DNA of 64,000 bases from Xanthomonas rydalmerensis. Its GTDB lineage: Bacteria; Pseudomonadota; Gammaproteobacteria; Xanthomonadales; Xanthomonadaceae. The notes beneath the pieces were generated by a model, which ran no database searches, was not told the origin of the DNA, and saw only the letters and a list, made by a program, of their open reading frames with translations. Within the stretch, counting starts at the first letter, position 1, and the number at the start of each line of letters is the position of its first letter. This document shows, piece by piece, positions 1 to 9,810 of the stretch. A program made the position numbers and the translations under genes. Where the stretch lies: contig NZ_CP126170.1 of assembly GCF_033170385.1 (NCBI RefSeq), positions 3,248,001 through 3,312,000 on the forward strand, in the 5' to 3' direction.

Positions 1-188
1 CGTCGTTAGCCGTCCCTTGCCGGATGATCGCGACACCTGCCGCGGTGCTCCCGTTCGCAATGGCCGGACCTGGTCGGCTGATCGGCCGCGCCCCGACCTC
101 CGACGCCACTGCCGATGGCGGCACGAAGACGCACCGCTGCAACTATCCTGAGCGCCCCGGCGCAAGCCGTCGCTCACAAGGAATGCGC

Positions 189-1118
189 ATGCGCCCGCTC
201 GCCCTGGTCTTCGCCGCACTGGCCGCTGTCGTGGCATCGCACGCGTCGGCTGCCACCTGGCAACCGACGCCGGGGCACACCCAGGTACCGATCTGGCCAG
301 GCGAGCCACCCGATGCGGTGGCGCTGTCCGGTCCCGAGACGACGACCACGCGGCCCGCGGTCGGCGGCCGCCCCTGGTTGTCCGTGGAGCGGGTCTCCCA
401 GCCCACGATGATCGTATATCCCCCCAAGGGCCACAACACCGGTGCGGCGGTGGTGGTGTTCCCCGGTGGCGGCTACTGGGTGCTGGCGATGGACCTCGAA
501 GGGACCGAGGTGTGCGACTGGCTCACCGCGCGCGGCATCACCTGCGTGCTGTTGAAGTACCGCGTGCCGGGCGATCGGCAGCAGCCGCAATCGGGCCCCT
601 ATCCGAAATCGCCGATGGCGCTGCAGGACGCCCAGCGCACCGTCGGCCTGGTGCGGCAACACGCCGCGCAGTGGCAGATCGATCCGCACAAGATCGGTGT
701 GCTGGGCTTCTCGGCGGGCGGCCACCTGGTGGCGGCGATCAGCACGCATTTCGAGCGACGGCTGTATCCCGCCGTCGATGCCGCGGACGCCCAGAGCTGC
801 CGGCCGGATTTCGCCGTGGCGCTGTATCCGGGGCACCTGTGGATCGACGACGACAAGTTCGAACTCAATCCGGACGTGCCGGTCAGCAAGCACACCCCGC
901 CGACCTTCCTGCTGCAGGCGCAGGACGATCACGTCGATGGCATCAACCAGGCGCTGGTCTACTACATCGCCCTGAAGGACGCCGGGGTGCCGGTGGAAAT
1001 GCATCTGTATCCCGACGGCGGACACGCGTTCGGACTGCGCCCGACCAAGTTCGCGATCACCCGCTGGCCGGCGCTGGTGGACACCTGGCTGCACACGATC
1101 GGGATGACGCCCGACTGA
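189..1118 (+). CDS. Exported alpha/beta hydrolase (acetyl-xylan-esterase-like)
   Basis: Predicted serine ester hydrolase of the alpha/beta fold, about 309 residues. An N-terminal signal peptide ending near ASHASA points to the periplasm or outside. Visible motifs are an oxyanion-type FPGGGYW, the nucleophile elbow GFSAGGH, an aspartate in QAQDDHVDG and the histidine in GGHAFGL, so a full Ser-Asp-His triad. The start at 189 is chosen because AAGGA lies 6 bases upstream; an in-frame ATG at 183 and longer extensions lack a ribosome site. Family members of this type deacetylate plant polysaccharides or act on small esters; the GH9 gene close by on the other strand fits a plant-wall role, but that is inference. 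The substrate is not known. Confidence 0.8.
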   Translation: MRPLALVFAALAAVVASHASAATWQPTPGHTQVPIWPGEPPDAVALSGPETTTTRPAVGGRPWLSVERVSQPTMIVYPPKGHNTGAAVVVFPGGGYWVLAMDLEGTEVCDWLTARGITCVLLKYRVPGDRQQPQSGPYPKSPMALQDAQRTVGLVRQHAAQWQIDPHKIGVLGFSAGGHLVAAISTHFERRLYPAVDAADAQSCRPDFAVALYPGHLWIDDDKFELNPDVPVSKHTPPTFLLQAQDDHVDGINQALVYYIALKDAGVPVEMHLYPDGGHAFGLRPTKFAITRWPALVDTWLHTIGMTPD

Positions 1119-1201
1119 GCGCGGCCGCCAGCAGCACGGCGCCCTGGCGGCGCCGGAGCCGGCTGCGGCACACTGTGCGCCTCCCCCTCGCGAGCGCGCC
1201 C

Positions 1202-1834
1202 ATGAAGATCGTCGAAGTCCGCCACCCGCTGGTACAGCACAAGATCGGCCTGTTGCGCGACGCGGCGCTGAGCACCAAGGGCTTCCGCGAGCTGGTCACC
1301 GAACTGGGCACCCTGCTCGGCTACGAGGCCACCGCCGATCTGGAGACCGAGACCCACACCATGGCCGGCTGGGCCGGCCCGACCCAGGTGCAGCGCATCG
1401 CCGGCGCCAAGATCACCCTGGTGCCAATCCTGCGCGCCGGGCTGGGCATGCTGCCCGGCGTGCTGGCGCTGATTCCTGCGGCACGGGTCAGCGTGGTCGG
1501 CCTGCAGCGCGACGAGGAGACGCTGCAACCGGTGCCCTACTTCGAACGCCTCACCGGCCGCTTGGAGGAGCGCGATGCGCTGATTCTGGACCCGATGCTG
1601 GCCACCGGCGGCACCCTCATCGCCACCGTGGACATGCTCAAGCGCGCCGGCGCGCGGCGGATCAAGGGCATCTTCCTGGTCGCCGCGCCGGAAGGCCTGC
1701 AGGCGCTGCAAGCGGCGCATCCGGACGTGGAGGTGTACACCGCCGCCATCGACGACCATCTCAACGAGAAGGGCTACATCCTGCCGGGCCTGGGCGACGC
1801 CGGCGACCGCATCTTCGGCACCCGCCTGGGCTAG
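1202..1834 (+). CDS. upp: Uracil phosphoribosyltransferase
   Basis: Salvages uracil by joining it to PRPP to give UMP; cytosolic. The 210-residue length matches the family (about 208). The protein starts [19 protein letters not shown], typical for Upp, and carries the PRPP-binding loop DPMLATGGT, with the uracil-binding end [17 protein letters not shown] near the C terminus. It is a single gene downstream of the hydrolase with an 83-base gap. Its TAG stop is the first three bases of the left arm of the inverted-repeat element that follows, so the insertion abuts the end of the gene without altering the conserved C terminus. Confidence 0.95.
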   Translation: MKIVEVRHPLVQHKIGLLRDAALSTKGFRELVTELGTLLGYEATADLETETHTMAGWAGPTQVQRIAGAKITLVPILRAGLGMLPGVLALIPAARVSVVGLQRDEETLQPVPYFERLTGRLEERDALILDPMLATGGTLIATVDMLKRAGARRIKGIFLVAAPEGLQALQAAHPDVEVYTAAIDDHLNEKGYILPGLGDAGDRIFGTRLG

Positions 1835-2017
1835 GGCGTGTCATCCATCCCCGAGCATGCCGCGCCGCGGTTGCGCGTGCCTGTGGCAAGGAAGAACGAG
1901 GAAGCGGACGTGCGTCCACGCCCGAGCGATGACGCAGCAGCGGGCGCGCGCAACCGCGGCCCTTCGGGTTGGGCCTGGCAGGCGCGCGGCATACTCGGGA
2001 ATGGGTGACACGCCCTA
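1832..2017. mobile_element. MITE-like element with ~33-bp terminal inverted repeats
   Basis: The left arm starts TAGGGCGTGTCATCC and the right arm ends GGGTGACACGCCCTA. Read against each other, the two arms match over about 33 bases with a few mismatches and continue through CCGAG and ATGCCGCGC. The interior, about 120 bases, is GC-rich and has no credible gene. TA dinucleotides lie directly outside GGGCGTG on both sides, consistent with a TA target duplication of the IS630/Tc1 kind. It separates upp from the convergent GH9 gene and could form a large hairpin that ends transcription from both sides. The transposase source is not in the window. Confidence 0.65.
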
Positions 2018-2048
2018 AGCGGCGCCGCCATCGCGCCGCGGCCGCGGA

Positions 2049-3779
2049 TCAGCGCTGCAGCACCTGCAGCGCGGCGCTCACGTACACCAGCGGCGCATTC
2101 CAGTTGATCGCCACTTCGTTGGTGGCGTAGCTGCATTCCTTGTCCAGGTACGACAGCGCCGGCAGTGTCGATGTGTAGGCGTGCTTGCACGCATCGGCGT
2201 CCTGCTGCCCCGGCTGCGGGCCGCCGACCAGCCATCCCGGCACCGGCGTGGCCACGCCGTCGGCAATGGAGATGCGATGGTGGATGTGCATCGGCGAGCG
2301 CGCGCCGATGCCGGTGACGAAGGACATGCCCAGCGGGTTGCGGCCGAGCACGTAGTCCAGCTGCGACTGCGCGGCCTGCAGGTATTCGGGCTTGTGCTGC
2401 AACTGGTAGGCCTGCAGCAGCATCATCGCCTGGTTCATCGCCGTGGCGTTGCTGCCCCAGTGGAAGTCGGCCTCGCGCATCGTCACCCGCCAGGCCGAGC
2501 CCTGCCACACCTGCACCAGATGATCGGCCAGGCCCTCGATCTCCTCGGCGATGCGCGCCTGGTCGGCGCGCGGGGTCAGCCGTGCGCGGTGCTGCGCCAG
2601 CGACATCCACGCCAGCCCGCCGACCTGACGCCAGTCGGGCACGCTGGCCGGCACCTTGCGCGCCATCGCCGCCTCGTAGAACGCATCGTCGGCGGTGGCC
2701 AGGTACAGCTCGGTCGCGGCCCAGGCGAACTCGTCGTCGAACTGGGTGTCCTCGTAGGCGCCGGTATGCACGTCGGCCGGTTGCTTGTAGGCCACGTCCG
2801 GATGCGCCTGCGCCCAGGCCCAGGCGCGCCGCGAGGCTTCCAGCATGCGCGTGGAGATGCCGCCGAACTGCGCGTCGTACGGTGCGTAGATGCGACTGGC
2901 CTGGGCCATCACCGCGGCGAAGTCGAGCGTGGCCGCGGTGCTCTTCTGCACCACGTAGCGCGGCGCGCGCGCCTGGTCCGGCATCTGCATGCCGGCGAAG
3001 TCCAGGTTGGTCAGCTTGTGGTACACGCCACCGTCGTGCGGGTCCTGCATCGCCAGCAGCCACTGCAGGTTCCAGTCGACCTCGCGCAGGATATCCGGCA
3101 CGTCGCCGCCGCTGTTCGGAATGCCTTCGGGATGCTTGGCGAAGTAGGCGGGGAACTGCTCGTAGGCGGCCAGCAGGGTGTAGACGGTGATGCCGGAACT
3201 GACCACGTACTTGTTGTAGTCGCCGGCGTCGTACCAGCCCTTGGGCGCGGCGATCACGGTGCCGGCCGGGCGCTCCGGCGACGCCGCCGAGGCATGCACC
3301 AGCACGTGGTCGTCGGGGTGGCCGGCGGCGCGCGCGTGGCGGCCGGCGTAGTCGCCGTCCAGCGCGGTGCTGGCGCGGTTGTAGTAGTAGGCCTTGAGCG
3401 CGGCGCGCGACAGCGCGTTGTAGGCGTCTTCGCCGATGGCGAAGCTGTCCGACGGCGGCAGGCCGTCGACCTGCAGGCGATAGCGGCCCGGCGTGCGCAG
3501 CGCGGAGAAATCGGCGATGCGCACGGTCTGCTGCGCCGGCGGCCACGCCGCGGCGGCGCCGAGGGTGCCGCGCAGCACCACCTCGTCGCTGTCGGCGCGC
3601 GCGATCGAGAACGCGTCGCCGTGGCCGTCCGGCACCACCGCCAGCTTGCTCGCGGCAGGCAGGAAGCCGACCTGGTTCAAGCGGATCGGCGATGGCATGG
3701 CAGTGTCGGCATGCGAGGTGCAGCCGCCCAGCAGCAGGCAGGCGAGGAACAGGCAGGACAGGGCATGGGGCAGCTTCAT
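2049..3779 (-). CDS. Glycoside hydrolase family 9 endoglucanase-like lipoprotein
   Basis: Predicted beta-1,4-glucanase, 576 residues. The N terminus MKLPHALSCLFLACLLLGGC is a lipoprotein signal with lipobox LGGC, so the enzyme is probably outer-membrane or surface anchored. An Ig-like N-terminal domain (about residues 30-120, containing IRLNQVGFLP) precedes the (alpha/alpha)6 catalytic domain. Catalytic landmarks are WYDAGDY near residue 183, the GRNPLGMSFVTG and HHR block, and the acid Glu in NEVAINW near residue 555, followed by the usual short C terminus. The start is the ATG that begins the signal peptide; an in-frame ATG seven codons upstream would add a charged extension. It is divergent from the efflux operon, with 188 bases between the two start codons. 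Cellulose or mixed-linkage glucan is the likely substrate. Confidence 0.9.
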   Translation of the reverse strand: MKLPHALSCLFLACLLLGGCTSHADTAMPSPIRLNQVGFLPAASKLAVVPDGHGDAFSIARADSDEVVLRGTLGAAAAWPPAQQTVRIADFSALRTPGRYRLQVDGLPPSDSFAIGEDAYNALSRAALKAYYYNRASTALDGDYAGRHARAAGHPDDHVLVHASAASPERPAGTVIAAPKGWYDAGDYNKYVVSSGITVYTLLAAYEQFPAYFAKHPEGIPNSGGDVPDILREVDWNLQWLLAMQDPHDGGVYHKLTNLDFAGMQMPDQARAPRYVVQKSTAATLDFAAVMAQASRIYAPYDAQFGGISTRMLEASRRAWAWAQAHPDVAYKQPADVHTGAYEDTQFDDEFAWAATELYLATADDAFYEAAMARKVPASVPDWRQVGGLAWMSLAQHRARLTPRADQARIAEEIEGLADHLVQVWQGSAWRVTMREADFHWGSNATAMNQAMMLLQAYQLQHKPEYLQAAQSQLDYVLGRNPLGMSFVTGIGARSPMHIHHRISIADGVATPVPGWLVGGPQPGQQDADACKHAYTSTLPALSYLDKECSYATNEVAINWNAPLVYVSAALQVLQR

Positions 3780-3967
3780 GCGCCGATACTGGCGGGCCAT
3801 GATGACGGCTGCAAGCGCCACGTTGCGGACGCGCCGAGGGCGGCCCAGGACGCGGCGCGGGACGGCCGCATGCGGCGTTCCTGACAGCGCCGTCAGCGAG
3901 GCGTCAGCGTGGGGTCGCCATGCGGCGCCTACGGTGAAGACCTGTTCCCGCTGCCGGCGCCGACCCC

Positions 3968-5455
3968 GTGACCGCCCTGCCCCCACCGCCCGTTTCCCGC
4001 CGCCTGGCGCCGCTCGCACCGCTGCTGAGTGTGCTGCTGCTCGGCGGCTGCATGGCCGGCCCGGACTACGTGCGCCCGGCGCCGCCGGCCAGCGCACAGC
4101 AGCCGTTCGCCGAGGCCGACGGCCACTGGGCGCCCGCCGCACCGGCCGCGGCCGACCCGGCGGTGGCGTGGTGGACCCGCTATGGCGATCCGCAGCTGAA
4201 TGCCTTGGTAGAGCAGGCCGATCGCGCCAACCAGACCCTGCGCCAGGCCGAAGCACGCTATCGGCAGGCACAGGCGCTGGTCGGCAGCGCGCGTGCGGCC
4301 GAAGCGCCGACGCTGGGCGTGCAGGCCGCGACAACGCGCGAACGCACGGCGACTCCCAAACCCGGCCTGCGCACCACCGATACGCTGGGACTGAGCGCCA
4401 GTTGGGAACCGGACTTCTGGGGCCGGATCCGACGCAGCGTCGAACAGGCCGGCGACAACGCCCAGGCCAGCGCCGCCGACCTGGCGCAGGCGCGGCTGTC
4501 GCTCCAGGCCGCGGTCGTGGCGGATTACCTGCAGTTGCGCTTCGACGACCAGACCCTGGCGCTGTACCAGCGCACCCTGGCCGGCTATCGCGATGCGCTG
4601 CAGCTGACCCAGGCGCGGGTCCGCGCCGGGGTCGCCAGCGCCGCCGATGTGGCCGCGGCCGAGGCCACCCTGCACAGCGCCGAAGCCGCGTCGACCGATC
4701 TGGCGCTGTCGCGGCGGCAACTGGACCACGCGCTGGCCGTGCTGCTGGGCCATACCCCCGCCGAGTTCTCGCTGGCGGCCAGCGACGCGCCGCTGCCGGC
4801 GCTACCACCGACGCCGGACGCCCTGCCCTCGGTGCTGCTGCAACGGCGCCCGGACATCGCCGGCGCCGAACGGCGCATGGCCGCGGCCAACGCCGGCATC
4901 GGCATGGCCGTGGCGGCGTGGTTCCCGACCCTGTCGCTGAGCGCCAGCGGCGGCTACGACGGTGCCGGGCTGGCCTCGCTGCTGAGCGTGCCGAACCGGG
5001 TCTGGGCGGTGGGCGCGGCGCTGGCCGGCACGCTGTTCGACGGCGGCGCCCGCCACGCGCAGCGCGCGCAGGCGCAAGCCAGCTTCGATGCGGCCGCAGC
5101 CAGCTACCGGCAAACCGTGTTGAGCGCGTTCCAGGGCGTGGAGGACCAACTGGCCGCCACGCGCGAACTGGCGCGCGAGGCGCAGCAACAGCGCAGCGCC
5201 GCAGATGCCGCGCAGCAGGCCGAACGCGTGCTGATGGACCAGTACCGCGCCGGCACCACGCTGTACAGCGCGGTGATCACCGCCCAGGCCAACGCGCTGG
5301 ACGCGCAACGCAGCTTGCTGCAGGTGCAATCGCGCCAGTTCGGTGCCCAGGTCGCGCTGCTGGTCGCGCTGGGCGGCGACTGGGACAGCGCCCGTCTCCC
5401 CGCCGTGCGCGGCGCCTCGCCGGGCGCCACGCCGGCTCCCGTCGTCCCGGAGTAA
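3968..5455 (+). CDS. RND efflux outer-membrane factor lipoprotein (NodT/OprM family)
   Basis: TolC-like exit duct for the pump encoded downstream. The 495 residues start at GTG, giving a signal ending LLLGGC (lipobox), then the family mark MAGPDYVRP. Two repeats of helical-barrel sequence follow, including WWTRYGDPQLNALVEQA and the second-repeat LLQRRPDIAGAERRMAAANA. The C terminus is Ala- and Pro-rich. It is the first gene of a five-gene operon, and only 3 bases separate its stop from the adaptor start. The promoter should lie in the 188-base divergent region shared with the GH9 gene. Confidence 0.92.
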   Translation: MTALPPPPVSRRLAPLAPLLSVLLLGGCMAGPDYVRPAPPASAQQPFAEADGHWAPAAPAAADPAVAWWTRYGDPQLNALVEQADRANQTLRQAEARYRQAQALVGSARAAEAPTLGVQAATTRERTATPKPGLRTTDTLGLSASWEPDFWGRIRRSVEQAGDNAQASAADLAQARLSLQAAVVADYLQLRFDDQTLALYQRTLAGYRDALQLTQARVRAGVASAADVAAAEATLHSAEAASTDLALSRRQLDHALAVLLGHTPAEFSLAASDAPLPALPPTPDALPSVLLQRRPDIAGAERRMAAANAGIGMAVAAWFPTLSLSASGGYDGAGLASLLSVPNRVWAVGAALAGTLFDGGARHAQRAQAQASFDAAAASYRQTVLSAFQGVEDQLAATRELAREAQQQRSAADAAQQAERVLMDQYRAGTTLYSAVITAQANALDAQRSLLQVQSRQFGAQVALLVALGGDWDSARLPAVRGASPGATPAPVVPE

Positions 5456-5458
5456 CCC

Positions 5459-6661
5459 ATGTCCATCGCCGCTCCCACCCGCCCCGCTGATCCGCCAGCG
5501 CGCCATGCCGCGCCGCGGCGACGCTGGCCGTTCGTCGTCGCCGCGTTGCTGGTCGCGCTGCTGCTGGTGCTATGGCTGCGCCCCCGCCACGCGCCCGCCG
5601 CGGCCACGCCGCCGGTGCCGGTGACCAGTGCGCCGGTGCTGCGCAAGGACGTGCCGATCCGCCAGACCGGGATCGGCACCGTGCTGCCGATCGCCTCGGT
5701 GACCGTGCACTCGCGCATCGACGGGCAACTGATCGACGTGGGCTTCGGCGAGGGCCAGGACGTCAGGGCCGGGCAGGTACTGGCGCGGCTGGATCCGCGC
5801 ACCTACCAGGCGCAACTGGCCGCGGCCACCGCGCAACTGGCCAAGGACAAGGCGCAGTTGGGCAATGCGCAGGCCGACCTGCAGCGCTACACGCAACTGC
5901 TGCAGGACAACGCCACCACCCGCCAGACCCTGGACACGCAGAAGGCGCTGGTGACGCAACTGCGCGCCACCCTGCAGAGCGATGAGGCGGCGATCGACAG
6001 CGCGCGGGTGCAACTGGACTTCACCACCATCCGCGCGCCGATCGACGGCCGTGCCGGCGCGCGCCTGGTCGATCCAGGCAACATCGTCCACGCCAGCGAC
6101 GCCGGCGGCCTGGTGGTGCTGAACCAGATCGACCCGATCGCGGTGCAGTTCACCCTGCCGGAAAGCGCGTTCCAGCAGATCAACCGCGCGCTGCATGCCG
6201 CGCCGGCCAGCGTGGGCGTGGACGCGGTCGACCACGGCAGCGGACAGGTGCTGGCGCACGGCACGCTGGCCCTGCTCAACAACCAGATCGACACCAGCAC
6301 CGGCACCATCGCGATGAAGGCGCACTTCCCCAATCCCGGACACACGCTGTGGCCGGGACAGACGGTGGATGCGCGCATCACCCTGGGCATGCGCGCCGGC
6401 GCGCTGGTGGTGCCGAGCGCGGCCGTGCAGCGCAGCCAGGACGGCGAGTTCGTGTACGTGGTCGGCAGCGACGGCAGCGTGCGCGACCAGCCGGTGCAGG
6501 TCGTGGACGATGCCAACGGCGAGACGGTGATCGGCCAGGGCCTGCAGGCCGGCCAGCGGGTGGTGGTGGATGGGCAGTACCGGCTGCATCCGGGGGCGAA
6601 GGTGGTGGAAGCCAAGCCGGCCAAGCACGCCAGGCCGGCCGCGGCGGGAGCGCACGCGTGA
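5459..6661 (+). CDS. RND efflux periplasmic adaptor (MdtA-like membrane fusion protein)
   Basis: Membrane fusion protein of 400 residues that couples the inner-membrane permease to the outer-membrane duct. A single N-terminal membrane anchor (about residues 20-40, rich in LLVALLLVLWL) is followed by the lipoyl half-motif near GTVLPIASVTVHSRIDGQL, a coiled-coil hairpin (AQLAKDKAQLGNAQADLQRY), the second lipoyl half (IRAPIDGRAGARLVDPGNIV) and a beta-barrel domain. The C terminus is Lys/Ala-rich. Its TGA overlaps the GTG start of the permease by 4 bases, so translation is likely coupled. Confidence 0.92.
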   Translation: MSIAAPTRPADPPARHAAPRRRWPFVVAALLVALLLVLWLRPRHAPAAATPPVPVTSAPVLRKDVPIRQTGIGTVLPIASVTVHSRIDGQLIDVGFGEGQDVRAGQVLARLDPRTYQAQLAAATAQLAKDKAQLGNAQADLQRYTQLLQDNATTRQTLDTQKALVTQLRATLQSDEAAIDSARVQLDFTTIRAPIDGRAGARLVDPGNIVHASDAGGLVVLNQIDPIAVQFTLPESAFQQINRALHAAPASVGVDAVDHGSGQVLAHGTLALLNNQIDTSTGTIAMKAHFPNPGHTLWPGQTVDARITLGMRAGALVVPSAAVQRSQDGEFVYVVGSDGSVRDQPVQVVDDANGETVIGQGLQAGQRVVVDGQYRLHPGAKVVEAKPAKHARPAAAGAHA

Positions 6662-9600
6662 GCGTCTCGGCCGCCTTCATCAAACGCCCCATCGGCACCT
6701 CGCTGCTGGCCATGGCGCTGCTGTTGCTGGGCCTGGTGGCCTGGCCGCTGCTGCCGGTGGCGCCGCTGCCGCAGGTCGATTTCCCCACCATCCAGGTCTC
6801 GGCCAGCCTGCCCGGCGCCAGCCCGCAGACCATGGCCTCGAACGTGGCGCAGCCGCTGGAGCGGCAGTTGTCGCTGATCCCGGGCCTGAGCCAGATGACC
6901 TCGACCAGCGCGCTCGGCTCGACCCAGGTGACGCTGCAGTTCGACCTGGACCGCAACATCGACGCCGCCGCGCTCGACGTGCAGACCGCGATCAACGCCG
7001 CGTCCGGGCAGTTGCCGAGCGCGCTGCCGAGCGCGCCGAGCTTCCGCAAGATCAACCCGGCCGAGTCGCCCGCGCTGATCCTGGCGGTGCAGTCGCGGGT
7101 GCTGCCGCTGACCCAGGTCAACGACTACGCCGACAACGTGCTGGCGCAGCAGATCTCGCGCATCTCCGGCGTGGGCCTGGTCAACCTGTACGGCGCGCAG
7201 AAGCCGGCGGTCCGCGTGCAGGTGGATCCGGCCAAGCTGGCGGCGCTGGGGCTGAGCCTGGAGGACATCCGCGCGGTGATCGCCACCACCACGGTGAACG
7301 CGGCCACCGGCTCGATCGACGGCGCGCGCCAGGCCTTCACCGTCTCCACCAACGACCAGTTGCTGCAGAGCCAGGCCTGGAACGACGCCGTGCTGGCCTG
7401 GCGCAACGGCGCGCCGATCCGCGTGCGCGACGTCGGCACCGCGGTGGACGGGCCGGAGAACGCCAAGATCGCCGCCTGGGGCTTCGCCGGCGCCGCCGCG
7501 CCGGCCGACAGCGGCATCGTCAACGGCCGCGCGATCATGATCGCCATCACCAAGCAGCCCGGCGCCAACGTCATCGACACGGTGGAACAGGTCAAGGCCG
7601 CGCTGCCCAAGCTGATGGCGTCGATTCCGCCCAGCGTCAGCGTCAAGATCCTCGCCGACCGCACGCAGAACATCCGCGCCTCGGTCAGGGACGTGGAATT
7701 CACCCTATTGCTGTCGATCGTGCTGGTGGTGGCGGTGATCTTCGTGTTCCTGCGCAGCGCCGTGGTCACCCTGATCCCGAGCCTGACCGTGCCGCTGGCC
7801 ATCCTCGGCACCGCGGCGCTGATGTACGTGCTCGGCTACAGCCTGGACAACCTGTCACTGATGGGCCTGACCATCGCCGTCGGCTTCGTGGTGGACGATG
7901 CCATCGTGATGCTGGAGAACATCTACCGGCACATCGAGGACGGCATGGCGCCGCTGCAGGCGGCACTGCAGGGCGCGGCCGAGATCGGCTTCACCCTGGT
8001 CTCGATCTCGGTGTCGCTGGTGGCGGTGTTCATCCCGCTGCTGCTGATGGGCGGCATCGTCGGCCGCCTGTTCCGCGAGTTCGCGGTGACGGTGAGCCTG
8101 ACCATCCTGGTGTCGTTGCTGGTGTCGCTGACCCTGACCCCGATGCTGTGCGCGCGCCTGCTCAAGCCGCACGCCGAGCAGGCGCAAGGGCGTCTGGCGC
8201 GCGCGTTCGAGCGCGGCTTCGAGGCGATGCTGGCGGCGTACCGGCGCGGCCTGGAGACGGTGCTGCGGCACCCGCGGCTGACCCTGGCCAGCTTCCTGCT
8301 GACCGTGGCCACCAGCGTGGCGCTGTTCGTGGTGATGCCCAAGGGGTTCTTTCCGCAGCAGGACACCGGCTTCATCTCCGGCACCGCCGATTCGGCGCAG
8401 GATTCGTCCTCGGCGGCGATGCGCACGCGCATGCTGCAACTGGCCGACATCATCCGCCGCGATCCGGACGTGCTGTCCTTCGGCATGCAGAGCGGCGCCA
8501 GCACCTTCAACTCCGGCACCTTCTCGATCGCGCTCAAGCCCAAGGACGACGGCCGCACCGCCAGCGCCGACCAGGTGATCGCGCGGCTGCGCAAGCGCCT
8601 GGCGCACGTGCAGGGCGTCACCCTGTTTATGCAGGCCGGGCAGGACATCAACGTCGGCGGCCGCATGGCCCGCACCCAGTACCAGTACACCCTCACCGAC
8701 GCCAACCTGGACGAACTCAACACCTGGGCGCCGAAGCTGCTGAAGGCGTTCCGGGCCTTGCCGCAACTGACCGACGTCGCCTCCGACCAGCAGAACGCCG
8801 CGCCGATCGCCAGCCTGACCATCGACCGCCAGCGCGCGGCCAGCTTCGGCATCACCCCGCAGCAGATCGACGCGACCATCAACGATGCCATCGGCCAGCG
8901 CCAGGTCGCGCAGTACTTCACCCAGCTCAACAGCTACCACGTGGTGCTGGAAGTGACGCCGGCGCTGCAGGGCGATCCGTCGCTGTTCCAGCGGCTGTAC
9001 CTGACCTCGCCGTTGAACGGCAAGCAGGTGCCACTGTCCACCTTCGCCACGCTCGACACCGGCAAGACCGGCTACCTGTCGGTGAGCCACCAGGGCCAGT
9101 TCCCGGCGGTGACCATCTCCTTCAACCTGGCGCCGGGCGCGGCGCTGGGCGATGCGGTGGACGCGATCCAGCAGGCCCAGACGCAGCTGCGGGTGCCGGC
9201 CACGCTCAGCGGCAGCTTCCAGGGCACGGCGCAGGCGTTCAGCGCCTCGCTGCGCACCCAGCCGTATTTGATCCTGGCGGCGCTGATCGCGGTCTACATC
9301 GTGCTCGGCCTGCTCTACGAGAGCTACATCCATCCGCTGACCATCCTCTCCACCCTGCCCTCGGCCGGCGTCGGCGCGCTGCTGATCCTGATGGCCGGCG
9401 GCTACGACTTGAGCGTGATCGCGATGATCGGCATCATCCTGCTGATCGGCATCGTCAAGAAGAACGGGATCATGATGGTGGACTTCGCCCTGCATGCCGA
9501 ACGCGAACGCGGGCTGTCCTCGCGCGATGCGATCTACGAGGCCTGCCTGATGCGCTTCCGGCCGATCATGATGACCACCCTGTGCGCGCTGCTCGGCGGC

Positions 9601-9810
9601 CTGCCGCTGATGCTCAGCCACGGCGCCGGTTCGGAACTGCGCCGGCCGCTGGGCTATGCGATGGTCGGCGGCTTGCTGCTGTCGCAGCTGCTGACCCTGT
9701 TCAGCACGCCGATCGTGTACCTGTACCTGGACCGCCTGCACGGCTGGTACATGCAGCGGCGCCAGGCACGCCGCGCACGCACCGCCGCACCGGGGGCGCT
9801 GCAGCCATGA
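6658..9810 (+). CDS. RND multidrug efflux permease, MdtC-like
   Basis: Proton-driven inner-membrane pump of the hydrophobe/amphiphile (HAE) group, 1050 residues. The N terminus (FIKRPIGTSLLAMALLLLG, LPVAPLPQVDFPTIQVSASLPG) is very close to MdtB/MdtC proteins. Proton-relay aspartates D413-D414 lie in GFVVDDAIVMLENI of TM4, and twelve membrane segments can be read in the usual two halves. The true start is the GTG overlapping the adaptor stop; longer readings run through the adaptor gene in another frame. Classical Mdt operons have two permeases (B and C); here there is one. The stop overlaps the ATG of the response regulator (ATGA). Confidence 0.93.
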   Translation: MSVSAAFIKRPIGTSLLAMALLLLGLVAWPLLPVAPLPQVDFPTIQVSASLPGASPQTMASNVAQPLERQLSLIPGLSQMTSTSALGSTQVTLQFDLDRNIDAAALDVQTAINAASGQLPSALPSAPSFRKINPAESPALILAVQSRVLPLTQVNDYADNVLAQQISRISGVGLVNLYGAQKPAVRVQVDPAKLAALGLSLEDIRAVIATTTVNAATGSIDGARQAFTVSTNDQLLQSQAWNDAVLAWRNGAPIRVRDVGTAVDGPENAKIAAWGFAGAAAPADSGIVNGRAIMIAITKQPGANVIDTVEQVKAALPKLMASIPPSVSVKILADRTQNIRASVRDVEFTLLLSIVLVVAVIFVFLRSAVVTLIPSLTVPLAILGTAALMYVLGYSLDNLSLMGLTIAVGFVVDDAIVMLENIYRHIEDGMAPLQAALQGAAEIGFTLVSISVSLVAVFIPLLLMGGIVGRLFREFAVTVSLTILVSLLVSLTLTPMLCARLLKPHAEQAQGRLARAFERGFEAMLAAYRRGLETVLRHPRLTLASFLLTVATSVALFVVMPKGFFPQQDTGFISGTADSAQDSSSAAMRTRMLQLADIIRRDPDVLSFGMQSGASTFNSGTFSIALKPKDDGRTASADQVIARLRKRLAHVQGVTLFMQAGQDINVGGRMARTQYQYTLTDANLDELNTWAPKLLKAFRALPQLTDVASDQQNAAPIASLTIDRQRAASFGITPQQIDATINDAIGQRQVAQYFTQLNSYHVVLEVTPALQGDPSLFQRLYLTSPLNGKQVPLSTFATLDTGKTGYLSVSHQGQFPAVTISFNLAPGAALGDAVDAIQQAQTQLRVPATLSGSFQGTAQAFSASLRTQPYLILAALIAVYIVLGLLYESYIHPLTILSTLPSAGVGALLILMAGGYDLSVIAMIGIILLIGIVKKNGIMMVDFALHAERERGLSSRDAIYEACLMRFRPIMMTTLCALLGGLPLMLSHGAGSELRRPLGYAMVGGLLLSQLLTLFSTPIVYLYLDRLHGWYMQRRQARRARTAAPGALQP

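Noticed and set aside
24..188. Extended N terminus of the first hydrolase
   Set aside because: It would place 55 non-homologous residues before a clear signal peptide; AAGGA supports the start at 189.
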